Shown here piece after piece: positions 48,543 to 61,425 of a stretch of DNA of 64,000 nucleotides. The stretch lies in the NCBI GenBank assembly GCA_013396755.1, contig VWZF01001682.1, forward strand, positions 1,347,883 to 1,411,882, written 5' to 3'. How positions within the stretch are numbered: position 1 is the first letter of the stretch; every line of letters starts with the position of its first letter. This stretch comes from Sclerurus mexicanus (taxonomy: Eukaryota; Chordata; Aves; Passeriformes; Furnariidae). The notes under the pieces are model-generated. The model was not told the DNA's origin, ran no database searches, and saw only the letters and a list, made by a program, of their open reading frames with translations. A program made the translations under genes and the position numbers.

Positions 48543-51500
48543 CCCCCGTAAACAACAAACAAAACAAAACAAAGTACCAAAGCCTAGTATTTCTAATAAA
48601 ATTGGAAAATCAGCACTCCAGGACATATTTAACTGCTAACTGATCTTAAGTGTTCACAGTGTGTCTTAAATATTTTAAATATTACCTTACTTTTATTTAT
48701 TTTCCCCATGACTTTTATCAGAATTATTCACTATTGTAATACAAACCAGAAAGCTATATATAATAGCAAGTCAGTCTCTCACATTAATTCAGTGTAAAGA
48801 TTTTAAGTGATCGTGCCTGTGAACTCTTTAGGACAAATACATCATCTTTATTTTTTCCTCACTTTTTTTGATACTGTCTCATAGATGAAAGGTATAGTCT
48901 GCAGAACACATCTATTTATGCATAAGGCAAAACTTAAAAGAGGAAGCCTTCCATAGCAAGCATGGATAGGTCTGCTTTTAAGAAAAGCTGTGACCTCTGA
49001 GAGAAACTTTAGTTCTATGAAGCAATTTTCTGACACCTCAGCCTGAGTGTTTTCAATTCCCCCTTAAGCTTGCATGCTTGTCAGTGCCAAGGTTTCTTTT
49101 GCAAAAACCAACTAAACTTTGAGATTTGTTTAGTTTCATTAAAGTATCAACATTTTTTAAAGCTGCAGGTATTATGATGCTGCTTTTTTCATTTTAACAG
49201 ATAAAACACTTTATCACTTTATGCACATATATCTACACATTCTGTGAACGTTGATGTCCGTATTTTCCTAATTAATATTGAAGTCAAACAGTATTGAAAT
49301 ATTTTACAATTAATTTTCTTTAACTGCAATGAAAGCTTATGGCTTCTTGTTCTGAATTCAAAATATTGTCATTATTCTTCATTTGGTTTACCAGCACATG
49401 ACTGCTTTTGATAAGATGGCTCTGGGTATCAAAGAGGCAGATGCATTCATCCCAAAACACTGATCAAGACCTCTCAGACACAGAAAGCATTTGCAAAGCA
49501 ACTTGTCCCTGACTCACATGCAATAAGTGGTCTGGGAGCATAGGACATGGCAGGGAGAGGAGTTAGAATTTCTTTTTCTACACTTTTGCTTTAGAATTGT
49601 TCATCAGGGGCACACCACACTTGCACTGAGCTAAGCCTTTGAGGCCTGAAGACACAATTAGACAAGTCAGACATCACACAAGTATGTGATGCCCAAATGT
49701 TTCCATTTAATGGGCTTTAACAAATTGTTCAGAAATAACTTAATCAAGTAAGAGGTTATGGAAACTGCTTTGAGTTGAATTTCCCATCTTCCTACCTCAG
49801 GGCTCCAGTACTTTTGTTTAATAATGCAATAAAAGCCTTCATGATCAAAGAATGTCTAACTGCAACGAACCAAGAGGATGTCAGTCTGATAATACTGAAA
49901 GAGTCACTTATGAATTGGTATTCTAGGGGAAAGCAACTTAATGTCTGAACCAAAATTTTTGAAAAAGCAGGGAATTCATGTATCATCAGAATTCCAACCC
50001 TCTTTGGATTTTGTAAAGCTAAGAAACAGTTTTTAATTTTTTTCATCAAGGAATTAGTAAGATTTTTTTAACTTATTTTAAATGAGACTTTCAAGGTGGT
50101 GTATTTGAACTGCCAAAGGAACAACCATTTTAGAGGATTGTGGTAACCTGTTTAGTGGGCATAACTGATTTCTCAAGGTCACAAAATGTAATAGCCACAG
50201 GCATTATTCAGGGATTTCAAGAAATGGTTCTTTTGAAAGAATGAATACATATCACAGAGGATTGAAATTAGCAAGATAAAAGCTTCCTCTATTAATAAAA
50301 TGATCTTATTCTGTGTTGATTACTGATTTTCTGTAATTCAACACAAAAGCATTACCCTGCTACACATTCCATAAACAAATAAATGAGGAATAAACAACAG
50401 GTAGTCATAGACAGGGGGAAGCTTTGGGCAAAGTATGAGCAGATTCTAGTGGGATTTGAACAGCAGAAAAAAAATTGAGGGGAAAAAGAAACTTGTAATA
50501 TTCCAAACATGAAAAATTTATGGTTATCATGTTTCTGTTTCAGAGCAATAATTCTGTGTAACACACTATAGATCCATATGAACACTATGTATTTATCTCA
50601 TGTATCTGCAAGGAGAAAATAAATTTTTTTGGAGTTGTTCAGCTTCAGCTCTCTGTGGTGTATAATTGGATTAATAAATATATTCATTCATAAATTGAGA
50701 GCCACAAGCTGAAGTCAGAGCTGAAACCTAGATCCACAGGCAAACATAAAGTCATTCTTATGTTACTTCTTACAAAGGGTTCAAAAGGTGTCATGTGGTT
50801 GTAAATTTCTATTTTATACATATAGTCCTTATATTAATTTTACTTTCCCCCTAGTACAAGATCCCACAACCTGAATAAAAAGTTAATATAAATAAGATTC
50901 ACAGGAAAATACTCTACTTGTCTCCCTAAATTTTAGACACTGGAGTTATTTCTGTTCCATGGGGGAAAAAGAAATAAAACCCCCCGTCCTTACTTCCTCT
51001 TTTCCGTTATTTACCCTGCACTCTTCTGAAAAATTTCAATTTATTTTTTTGTGTTGCGTGTTTGTTTTTTTGGTTTTTTTGTTGTTGTAACTGAATTGTA
51101 TTACTTAAGCTGAGTAGAATCTGGGAAAAGTAAACATAGAGAAGTTATTGCCACTTTTTCTAGAGACAATCATAAATCTAATGCTGGCATTTTAAATGAA
51201 TAATGAAAACTGCTCCCAAATGCAAAGATTATAATATTCTTCCTTTCATTAAGAAAATTGTTTAAAAATACTCTGATGAAACGTACTGCTTTTCTTTGTA
51301 TACAGTGTCATTATTAAAACAGTATCAGCATAGGATTTTTTTTATTATTTTTACAAGGCATTTTACTCCAAATGATTTATTAAAATCTACAGTATATATA
51401 TATAAAAAAAAAAAGGTCAATTTCTGACTTAAAGAGAAAGAAGGGAAGGTGTCCTAATCTTCATTAGGTGCTCAGAAAAAGGGTTATTGAATGATTACAG

Positions 51501-51589
51501 CAGTCAGGAAGTGCAGTTTGAGTATTGTATTGAACAGACAACTCTAAAGGAGAGGTGGAATTTTACAGAAAGATCTGATCAGAACATAC

Positions 51590-51764
51590 CTTTATTACAG
51601 CATCAGAAGATCTGATGCATCTTTATGGTCATGGGCTACCAATATTGAGTTCATGGTTTGCTCTTTTGGCTTTAAGACAGGACTCATGACCCAGCTGCTA
51701 CCAGACACTACATTATTTTTAGTCTTGCTTTTTGCCTCACAGTCAGTGTGGTTCAGTTCATCAT
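51590..51764 (-). CDS. Candidate terminal coding exon, product unrecognised
   Basis: Read on the minus strand, a pyrimidine-rich CCCTTGTTCACAG acceptor precedes 175 bp. Only one of its three frames is open: 55 codons starting DELNHTDCEAK and ending ASDLLML, then tandem TAA TAA. A donor-like AAG|GTATGT follows immediately. The frame needs one base from an upstream exon, and the candidate exon at 55210-55243 supplies it. Nothing in the predicted tail matches a family that I recognise. An open run of 55 codons is common by chance in DNA of this composition, so the support is the splice signals and phase match only. It could be a terminal exon, a lncRNA exon or chance. Confidence 0.25.
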
Positions 51765-54700
51765 CTGTGAACAAGGGAAATTAAGTCAGTCTTCTTGAAG
51801 ATAAACACAAAAAACCAGAAATAAGATTTAATTCATGTTGTTTTCTTAATCTAGATAGCAATTTTGGTTACCCAAGGCAACTGGCCCTTTAGAGGCTTGG
51901 ACTGAATTCGAATAAAGTGTGTTTTGACTGAGATTTAGTTCATTGGTATGTGATGCAAGTGTGAGATTAGGTGCATTAAATTTTGCAGACCAGTGACAGT
52001 GGCTGTGTTGAGACTTTGTTGTTGGTCTTCATTTGTTTTAAACTGGCTGTAGCCATTGCCTGAGTGCCTGCTTGTAAGCAGTGCGCAGCGCAGTGCACCA
52101 CTGCAGCACTATCCAATTCAGTTTCTTCCAAGACAAATCCTGTTCATATGTTTTGAGACTGTGCCAAGTGAGAAAAATCAAGAAATCCACTTGAAAAGTG
52201 CTCTTTGAATACCAAAGGAGATGCACCCTTCCCACTTAATGCAGACACCCTTCACAAAGACATTTCTATGTCACATGCTAGTTTTACATTACATAACTAG
52301 GAGTTAGTAAGTGCCTACTCACAGTTCTCATTATTAAATTCATCAGAGAAACAAAAGGAAAAGACTATTCAAAAAGGAAAGAGACAAATCTGTCATCCTC
52401 TTTTTTTTCCAGATAACTTGCAGAGTTATTTTACAACTTTCCCAGCCCATGAAACATCCCTAAATGCTTGACATGCATTCAGATCAGTGAGAATTGGGCT
52501 CACAGATTCTTTTGCCAAGGGCTGAAATGAAAATCTGTGCAGTCTGTTATGACAGAATGGGTACAAGTGCCAGAGTCACACCAATGTCACAGAGATTCTG
52601 GTTTATTTTCAGATTAAAACAAGAACTTTGGCTGGAAGTTTGGTGCTCACTGAAAACAAATAAGCATATATAATCACAGCCTGGCACATGCTAAATCCTG
52701 CTGAAGAATTGTGTCATAGAGCTATCCTTTAACCACAGAGGAAAAAGTGTCTGAAGACAGTGGTTTAGGTCCAATGTTTTGTGGCGATATAAATACTTAT
52801 AGCATTTCTTAGTTTAGAAAGTAGAATGTTCTCATTGTGTGAACTCTTATTGTTGCTCTAGTGCAGCCTTTCCCACTCTGTCCAAGTTGATTTCTCTCTC
52901 CATTTTATTTTTCATACTCCAACATCCATCCCCATTCCTTATTCCAAAACTTAGTTGAATTCTCTTTATTCATTCTCTATTTTCTCTTAGGCACCTGGTT
53001 TTTACACCTATCCACTCACCTCAAGGGTATGAGACAGTTTATTCCTTCCACAGTCTTTATTAGGAATACTCCCACTCCTCTTATGAGAGAGAGCCTTGCT
53101 ATTAAGTCTAGAAATCAACATTAGGAAAAGTAAGTATTTTTACAAAATACAATGTGCTCCTTGTACCTTCCTACCCACCTCAAAAAAGCTCAAAATACTC
53201 AGGAAATACAGTAATCATAATGTCCTCTATCAAACACTCCCAAAATCATAAAACATTTAAGTTAATTATAGCTTAATTATATACTACTCATATAATTTTC
53301 TGTTGCTGTGGTTGTCAGAAAAGTATCTGAATCCCTCCTGCAAAATCAGAAAGATTTGTACATGTAAATACATGCATACATATTCCAGACATCATAAGGC
53401 TTTCCCTCTACTTCTTTCTCAAAAACAGAATAATTCACCGCTATATCCTGTAAATAAAATTTTGTCCTATCTAATAAAGACTACAGAATTAAATATTTGC
53501 AGAAGTTTTAATTTATGACTGCTAGTTTATAATCTACATAAAATGTTTTTATAATTCAAGCAGTAAGACAACTTATACTGTAGACAGAGCATAAGCCACA
53601 GCCCATGAGTTGAGCTCTCTGACCCCAGAGCTACTTTGGTGCACACAGCTGGGTGACCTTGGCTCAGCCTTACTGAGTAGGTTGCTGCTAAGCTTTGAGA
53701 GTTACATGAATTGAAGCCACATGAAATAAGTAATAACATGGGCAGAAGAGAAATTGTTTCAATGACAACAGTTGGCAGCTCAGGAAATCACAAGGGAAAA
53801 ATACAGACACAGAAATATATCCCCTTAAGGAAACAGCAGGCAACCTGGACACGACAAATCAGCAAGATCAAAGGTCAGATACTTCCAGGAGGTGACAATC
53901 CTCACGTGAATGACCACTTACTGGCCAGCAGAGATTATTGAAGAGTCTCAGAACTGATAAGTACATTAATGCTTCACCTGGGACTGTATATGTACAATAT
54001 ATGTATTAGACACACACAGAGCTGCTGTGTGCTTTTAAACTGTGTTTATGTATCTGGCTTGCATAGGGCCTTTTGGTGTGCAGTTGACAGAACTGCATGC
54101 CTAGAGAAAAGTGTCTCTGTAGGAAGGGCTACAGAACTGGACAAGAAGGTTTATAAGGTTTTGGGATCTTTGGGTTGAAAGTTAGAGAGTTCCAAAGAAG
54201 AATAATGAAACTTTAAGGAAATTCATATTTTGGCAGCCTTTCTGCACTTGCTCAGTATTGCACAGCAATTTTTCTTCAGTGAAATTACCAATCCCTATTG
54301 TCTTAAACCAAGATTTATTGGAGAAAGGATATAAAGAAAAAAAAAAAAAAGCAACAATGTCAATACTAGCTAAGCAGATTAAAATATATCTGCTAAATTA
54401 CATGAGGAGTTTTGCTGGAAAGGAAAACTAACATAATCATTTTGTGTTGATTTAAGCATGATTTAAATTCTTGAATTTTGAATATAATTTATTGCACTCA
54501 TGAAAGTGAGTCCCCCTAGATACTGAGAAGTCATTAGGCTGCCATATTTTTCTCTCTTGAATTGAATATAGAAAATCAGTAAACACTAATACAACTTTAC
54601 CTTAGGTATCACCCATTCAAATTATGTTCAAAAATATTGAATTTGATTTATCACTAATATTCTTAGTAACAAAACACAGTGGGATATACTCTGCCTTCTC

Positions 54701-55209
54701 TATATTTCTTGAGTAAGAAGTTAAATTTGGGAAATAAATGAAAATGCAAGAGGGTTTTTTTTTTATTTTTTAAGCCTCAAACTGGAAAAGAAGGGAATTC
54801 CATTATTATGGAAACATGATTCTGTTGAGCAGAATACACAGAGCCTCAATATTTTACAATTACCACATAATGTTTTACTAACTAGTGAAATAGAAATATA
54901 CACAAAAGTTTATTGTTTCTATGATAAACAAAACAAGGCTTAAAGAAAATTACTTTCTGGCTTTACTAATTGAAAAGTCACTTTGGAATTGTATAGGAAG
55001 ACTTAGGAACTCCAGACCATTTCTGCGTACTTCTACGTATTTTCCATGCTTTCACTGGGAGATTTGTTAGTGCAAAAAACATGTTCAATCTGGAAGCACG
55101 TTGGTAGTGTTTCTTAGTGTAGAAACTTGCACTACTATTAACAGTTCCAAAATAAAAGCTCTCAATAATACTGCAAAACAATTAGGAGGTAATTAAGGGT
55201 AACACTTAC
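51765..55209. other. Unrecognised sequence (intron if the candidate exons are real)
   Basis: No supported gene. A weak MIR-like hint at about 53600-53720 is described in the findings. The plus frames at 53303-53518 and 53711-53941 show no domains. Confidence 0.5.
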
Positions 55210-55243
55210 CTTGTCTGTATCTCCCCTTTTTGAATTTGGCTTT
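55210..55243 (-). CDS. Candidate 34-bp internal exon, product unrecognised
   Basis: On the minus strand, the acceptor TTTGTTCTGGTAG precedes 34 bp that end in ACAAG|GTAAGTG, a near-ideal donor. In phase 0 it reads KAKFKKGRYRQ plus one base, which joins the 51590-51764 candidate in frame to give a basic stretch followed by an acidic and polar tail, as in the cytoplasmic end of a membrane protein. I could not find a convincing upstream exon ending in phase 0, and no start codon or promoter is visible. Chance remains a live explanation. Confidence 0.25.
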
Positions 55244-56812
55244 CTACCAGAACAAATGCATTTGACAAACATGGCATAATTATTTAAATGGAAAAGTCCC
55301 CTGCTTAATGCACCCTTTGGAAGTCAGTTTAATTAATACCAATTAGAACTCCTGACTGAAAGCTACAATAGTCCACATATTTTATTCCACCTTTATCACT
55401 AAACCTTGTGGCATAAAGTAAGGTAACATTGAGCATCTGCTTAATGCATGTTTGTCAGTATAGAACTCCAGAAAGGTCACAGGACCATTTCAGCATGTGT
55501 GTATCTGTATGTTTGCATGACTGTGCACATGTGTAGGCACATGTGCATACCTGTGTAATATGTGGATATGTATATTTACATATACAAACATAAAACTTTT
55601 TGTCAGAGTTCCTGACAACTAGATGACTCGAAAGTACAGAGTTCTTAAATTGAAGAGATTGTTATGCATATGCACCTTCTTTTTCAAATTGTTGTTAAAG
55701 TGTTAAAATATTTAAACAGCAAAACCACACTGTGCTAAAAATGTTAGTTATAATCTTAATTCATCTGACTCAACCAATATTTATACAAGGTGAAGTGAGC
55801 CTGGCAAGAGAGTTTATACGCAAAAAGAAGGATTTGAATATGAACTTCTTCACATTGCAGATGAGACCTAACTCTAAAATTATTGGCTGTTCTGAACATG
55901 GGAGTTTTGGTCAAAGAAAGCAGAGGCACAGATGAGGGAGTTCTTTCAAAGATAGGAAAGTATTCCTTCTAATGTAGAGGTAAAACTAACCTTTTAAGGT
56001 TTACTGGGAAAAAAATTAATCTGAATAACCTTAATTTTGAATGGTATGAAATAACCTATAGACTATATATTGAACGCTCACTTCTCTCAGCTATATTTTA
56101 TTTCATAAATATGTCTAACTCTTCACCCTTATTTATACAAATATCACTTGAATTATTTTGGCTATTTAAAGCATACATGAAAAGTCTTATAAATTAAGCT
56201 TAATCCATATTTAGAATATTTAGAATATCTTTTGCTTATCAGAGGTGCATAATTGTCCTTATTGTTGATGAGAATTCAAGTCTTGTAAGAATGTACAGAA
56301 TGCGATCTTGTTTAGAATACATCCACAGACTACAGTCTTACCACTAATTACACACATACTAAATACATAATTTCCATAGCTCTTAATGTTAAGTCACTTT
56401 AAATTTTTAACTAGATTATCTGGAAGTGGGGAGAGCAAAAGCCTGTATTCATAAGGATATACTGTACAGATATTGCCCCTCCAAAGAGAGTTTAGAGACA
56501 CTTAAAACAAGTATCAAACCTCAGCCAGCAAAAGTGTTAGAAAACCGGTCCATGAGCTTAAGTAATATTTGTCCATGGATTTAAATAATTGCATTTCTGC
56601 TTGCTGTGGTAGCTATGCTGTGAATGTATCCACTGGGGGTGGTTGCTTTTAATTCAGGTCTAGCTTTTTCCTTGTCTTGAAAGTAAAACCATCCTGCCCA
56701 GACAATTATCCAAGTCATCTAAATTAGGAGAAAAAGACACTACCAGCTGCCTCCCTCTCTTTACTCGAAATAGATAAATACCTCTAACAGGTAACAAAGA
56801 TCTTCAATAGGC

Positions 56813-56834
56813 CTATATATATATATATATATAT
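56813..56834. repeat. (TA)n microsatellite
   Basis: About eleven uninterrupted TA units. Confidence 0.9.
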
Positions 56835-57829
56835 TCCAGGCTCTTTCCATTAATTACTCAGAGAGTAGGCCCTTAGTTTAGGTCGGCTACATCAAGTCCT
56901 AAGATTGAAAGCAATGGATCAGCACATAAGACCTAGCTGAAAGAAGGAAAGAACATCATGAAGACTGAAATTACCTGGTATATTTTACAGTGCACTATCT
57001 TGATTATTGTGAGAAAATGGTCAACAAAGGTGATCTATTAATGACAGCAGTTATGGTGTCTCAGACACCAAAAATTAAAAAAAAAGAAAACTATTTAGAA
57101 AAGCAGTAGAAGAAAAGCTTGGCCCTAGATTGAAGCAATCATGTATGCAAAGGAGCAATGGAATAATGGAGCATCAATGCTCTAATAACATCTCATCTTT
57201 TACCATCATACAAATATGAGTAATAAAAACAGGCTATTTGACTTATTTCCTATGTAGGAAATAATTTTTATATTATATGTGGTGGAATATACCTGCAATG
57301 GACATTACATTATTTGAAATCTCAGACATTACAGGCTGTGAAAGTTCTTTGTTTATATCTTTAGAATAGTATGGTAAATGAAGGCCAGAGAGATTTAGTT
57401 TACTTTTAGATTACTGATAATTTTAATACTTTTTTTCCTAATTCCTACTCTTCATATACGATCTTCAGCGCTGCCTCCATACAATCNCCTTATCTTTACT
57501 TTCTGTAAGATCACAGTCCCAAAGCCACAAGCTCAACTGGCAGTATTACTTTTAAAAAATATATGAGACTCCAAAAGTTTGCCCACTGACCTTTTGCAAA
57601 GCCTTTGGTTTTTTAATATCTTGAGATTGTGTAAAGAGAGATCCACATGTTTCTCATGAGATACTTTTAATTTAGGGAGAAGATAAGAAATCTTAGCAAA
57701 AATTTAAAAGCGGTAACATGCAACCAAAGTAGAGCATTCCACAAAGCACTGACTCAGCACATGCCAAACCACACAACTTAATAAAAATCCATCCCACCGG
57801 TTCTAAACTACCCTCAAAAAGAGATTAAA

Positions 57830-57965
57830 AGCATAAAGAAAGAAAGATATTAAGGTACGAAAAAGGAGCAAAGAAAGAGAATAAGAGAAAAGATATTAAG
57901 ACAAGAAGAAGGATAAAGATAGAGAGGACAGAATAAGCAGAGAAGAGAATAAGAGATAAATAGAT
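57830..57965 (+). repeat. Purine-rich low-complexity tract
   Basis: Nearly pure A/G with scattered T. The words AGAGAATAAGAGA and GATATTAAG recur, indicating degenerate internal duplication. Confidence 0.75.
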
Positions 57966-60639
57966 TATTAAATAGCTGCCACCAAAGACCCCTATAGAAA
58001 TTCAGCTTCATATTGTGGAGGTACATCCCAGGAGAGCTAGAGGAAAAAGTGATCATGTGCTCTTGTATTTATCTCCTTTGGCCCTCATGGCCACTCCTAG
58101 GCAAGGTGTACATTTCCCTGACTGCTCAATGCCTCCAGTGGGAGTGAGGGGTGGTGTAGCCAGTCAGAAGCTGGGCTAGGAGTTCTGGGGGCTGTGGTGT
58201 GGGTGGGCTCCCAGGTTGCCCTTTTGATTGACACTGCTACTGCAGAGCCTGCCAAGTTGGCTCCATGAGCCCTGCCATGTGGGATATGGCCCAGCCCTTC
58301 CCTTGCATGTTTTGGTTGGTTCTGACCCAACAGTAATATAACAGTCCTAAAAGAGGTTCGAATCCAGTGCCTTACACTCTCCATTGCAGCATTTTTAATG
58401 TGCCATGTAAGAGTGCTTTCTTTGCTTTTTTTACAGAAGTCAGACTTGAATTCAGCCATGAACTCTAATTACTATGAAGTAAACTCACAGAAACAGTGAT
58501 CTGGGTGGATCCCATCAGCAGCATGTGATCTCTTGCTCAGACAGCACCTAAAACTGGGTACTACTCTGCCACCTTTCTCATTGATAGAATTCACTGTGGT
58601 CCTATTGGAATAGTTCCATTTACGTTTTATGAATGGCACCAGGCAATGTTTTCTTGCTACAGCAGCGACTAGCTGTTAATCAAACATCAACTTTGGTCTA
58701 TGTCAATGTTCCGTGAGTTTGCTGTTCCTACAATTGTCAGTAAAGTAAGTTCGACCACCTCATTTTGCAAAAGTGCCATACCACAGTAACATTTTTGAGT
58801 GCGTTACAGTTGAGTTTTTTGTTAAATAATTTATAGATTTTTGACTCCAACTAGTTTGGCTACAAAAAATTAGAACTTATCAAATACTGCTGTGTTTTTG
58901 AATGTAAAATAGCTATCTAGATGATCCATGGTAACTTTCGGATAAGAAATTATGTTTCTCTTCTCAAGGTTTTGGAAAACACTTAGACATCTGGTTCAGC
59001 AAGCTACAACAACATAGAGTCCTGCTGGCTATCATTTGTCACTTCTATTGCTTCTATTAAGTTCAAAAATTGACTTTTATTACTTTTCTACATGTTCCTT
59101 CTGATTATGGGGCTGTTCCAAATAAATGGAGTCACCAGAAAACTTTATTGCATCTCAGTTTTGCATGGTATTTATAGCTTGCACTTTATGTAACAAATGG
59201 CTAGTTTCATACATACACTGAAGTACAATGTATTTTTTTTTTAAATTACACTAATTTAGTGCAAAGTTTGATGAAATTTAATGAGCACTTCCTTTTTTGA
59301 CCTATTGTTTTCTACTATAATTTGAGTTAGAATTAGTTGGAATTAATTTTGCCTTCACTTTACCTGTCATTATTTAGGTTCCCACCTTCTACAGCAGCAC
59401 TAACCTCTGGAGCACTGCACTTGCCTTTATTCCCTTTCAATTATTCAAGCAAGAGCAGATTAACCAAGCCTCTGAAAGACATCTTTCTTAGCAGTCTGTC
59501 TGTTTTGAGAATAGGTAAACATATCTATATCTGAAAAGTTTATTAGCTAAATAGATATAACAAATATATTTCTTACAGAAACTTAGGTATCAGTTATAAC
59601 TCCCAAACTCTTGTTTCAAGATGACTTAAATCAATTCCTGTCAGTTTAAATCAAATTAGAATCGTGATACTTTAGCCCTGAACTAGACTATCCAGGTTAA
59701 CTTCTGCAATGATTTAAATAAACAGTTTACATTTGTGTCTTCAAGGAAATGGAGGCAAATATTCCCATAGACTTTAAGGCCACTCAACAGAAAATGCTTT
59801 GAGGAGTTCATGTCTGTCTACCAGCAGTTGTAAGGAAGATTAAAAATCTCTGCTTTATATATTCCATAAATAAACATTTCACTTTATATATGTTATTTCC
59901 TATTATTGCTTCCAATATCTCCATCTCAGATTTTCAGCCTGATGTTGTTTTCCTGTTAACTGGATATTGCTTGAACCCAGGTAAGCATTTTGCAACCTCA
60001 CCACACTTTGGCAAGGAGTTCTGTATGGTTGTCACCTACTTAGTGATAAACCACTTTTTTAATTATTATTATTATTTTTGTGTATTATTATTCTGGCACC
60101 TAGTTCTTGTGAATGGTTGTTCTGTACCTTCTTTCTCCATGACAGTCCTGTTTTATAAACAGCCATGGTATCCAGAAGTCACACCTGTTCCATACTGCAG
60201 AGTCCTAGTTTACTCTATCAGTTCTTGTATGGAAACTGTTCCATTATTTTGGAACCTCCCTTAGAACATTTGTCTTTTCTAGTTCTGCCATATTTTCCCC
60301 AAGATAAAGGCACAGAATAGTACACAGTCCTTAAGTGTGAGCAAGCCAAGAATCTATAAGGAAATGGAATAAAATTAGAGTTTGAATATGATCAAATAGT
60401 GTTAGGTACATTCAGGCAGTATATTCTAAAAGCCTATTCTAAAGCCTATTACAAATGTTACAACTAAAATGGTGGCACTGATCATCTTTCTGTTAATTTA
60501 TCCCTGTTAAATTTAATAAGAGGCAAATTTTACATTTCAGTATGTTATTTGTACCTTCTTCTTCATTTTTTTTCATATGAGGAAGCTGAGAGTAGCATTT
60601 GTTTATGCCTACTCCTAGAGCTTTCCAAGGTCTTGTTGT

Positions 60640-60950
60640 ATATTTACTCCAGCCAGCAGCTGAACCCACACAGCCATTTGTTCACTCCCCCATCAGAATA
60701 GGAAGAGCAAAAGTGAAAAAAATCATGGGTGAAGAGAAAGAAAATTTAGTAAGAAGCAAAAATGAGAAAAAAAGCCAACAAGACAAAAAAACAAACAAAC
60801 AAACAGTAAAAACCAATGATGTAAAAGCAATCCCTCAGCACCTCCCACATACAGACTGACCAGTCACTCACCAATGGCCATATTGGAAGAAAAATCCTCC
60901 TTCCCCCAGTTCTTTCACTCCAATATTTTTCTTTTTAATATCCCTAATTA
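60640..60950 (-). mobile_element. Degraded ERV LTR remnant (ERVL type)
   Basis: The plus strand reads CAGCCATTTGTTCACTCCCC, then CAGAATAGGAAGAGCAAAAG, AATCATGGGTGAAGAGAAAG, a K/N-type A-rich stretch, and later CCTTCCCCCAGTTCTTTCAC. This is the order of a common avian LTR read in reverse. The A-rich middle is likely its internal expansion. It is strongly diverged, with uncertain ends and no visible target-site duplication. The 86-codon frame at 60599-60859 is an artefact of this element. Confidence 0.65.
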
Positions 60951-61049
60951 ACTTCTAACCACAAGGGAAACATTAAATACTTGACCAGTCCCTAAGGCCA
61001 GTGATGTAGTCAATCTACATCCTTACATTTCACCTGTCCAAGCTAGCTC

Positions 61050-61425
61050 CCCAGTATGGCAACTGGAATCCTATTAGCTATCTGGCTAAATTCAAAGCAG
61101 GCAACATCCATTGCTCTCCCTTTGCTTACAGGGCCAGTTATTCTGGGAACTGGAAAGCTGACAAAGCCTGTAGTTCCCCAGATACTCCTCCTTTCCCTTC
61201 TTCAAGATGAGTATGACATTTACGCCTTTACTGCCTTCAGTGAAATTGCAGATCCCAGTGATCTTTCAAAGTTAATAGAGAACAAACTTGCAATAACATC
61301 AGCCATCTCCTTCAACAGCACAACAGCCAGACCACCACAGATGGAAATCTGTGATCTTGTATATGTCCAGTTTGCTTAAATGGTCCCTAAATCGAACTTT
61401 GCCTCCTTCCAATAGGTATTGAAGG
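61050..61425 (-). mobile_element. CR1 LINE internal (RT region) fragment
   Basis: Text follows minus-oriented CR1 RT: AGCCTGTAGTTCCCCAGATA, CTTCTTCAAGATGAGTATGA, GATCTTTCAAAGTTAATAGA, CTTGCAATAACATCAGCCAT, and TATGTCCAGTTTGCTTAAAT. It has neither the 3' UTR nor the terminal repeat. The 107-codon plus frame at 61056-61379 is antisense to the element and not a gene. Confidence 0.9.

Larger units (their letters stand above)
46536..51589. other. Unrecognised AT-rich sequence with A/C-rich tracts
   Basis: No supported gene. It contains an A/C-rich tract at 48218-48292, a (TAAA)n run at about 48521-48542, a T/G-rich run at 51060-51085 and (TA)n followed by an A run at 51393-51413. Minus frames of 62-85 codons (48848-49036, 49792-50049, 50352-50585) show no domains. 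Confidence 0.55.
55244..60639. other. Unrecognised sequence with simple repeats and one GC-richer patch
   Basis: No supported gene. It holds (TA)n at 56813-56834, an A/G-rich tract at 57830-57965, an N at 57487 and a GC-richer patch at 58080-58460. That patch encloses the 120-codon minus frame at 58097-58459, which has no domain that I know. Confidence 0.5.

Noticed and set aside
58330..58375. Possible tRNA (B-box GGTTCGAATCC)
   Set aside because: The T-stem does not pair beyond two bases, and no A-box or acceptor stem is found at the right spacing.
60599..60859. 86-codon Lys/Asn-rich frame
   Set aside because: It falls in the degraded LTR and its A-rich expansion.
61056..61379. 107-codon plus frame
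   Set aside because: It is antisense to a CR1 RT fragment.
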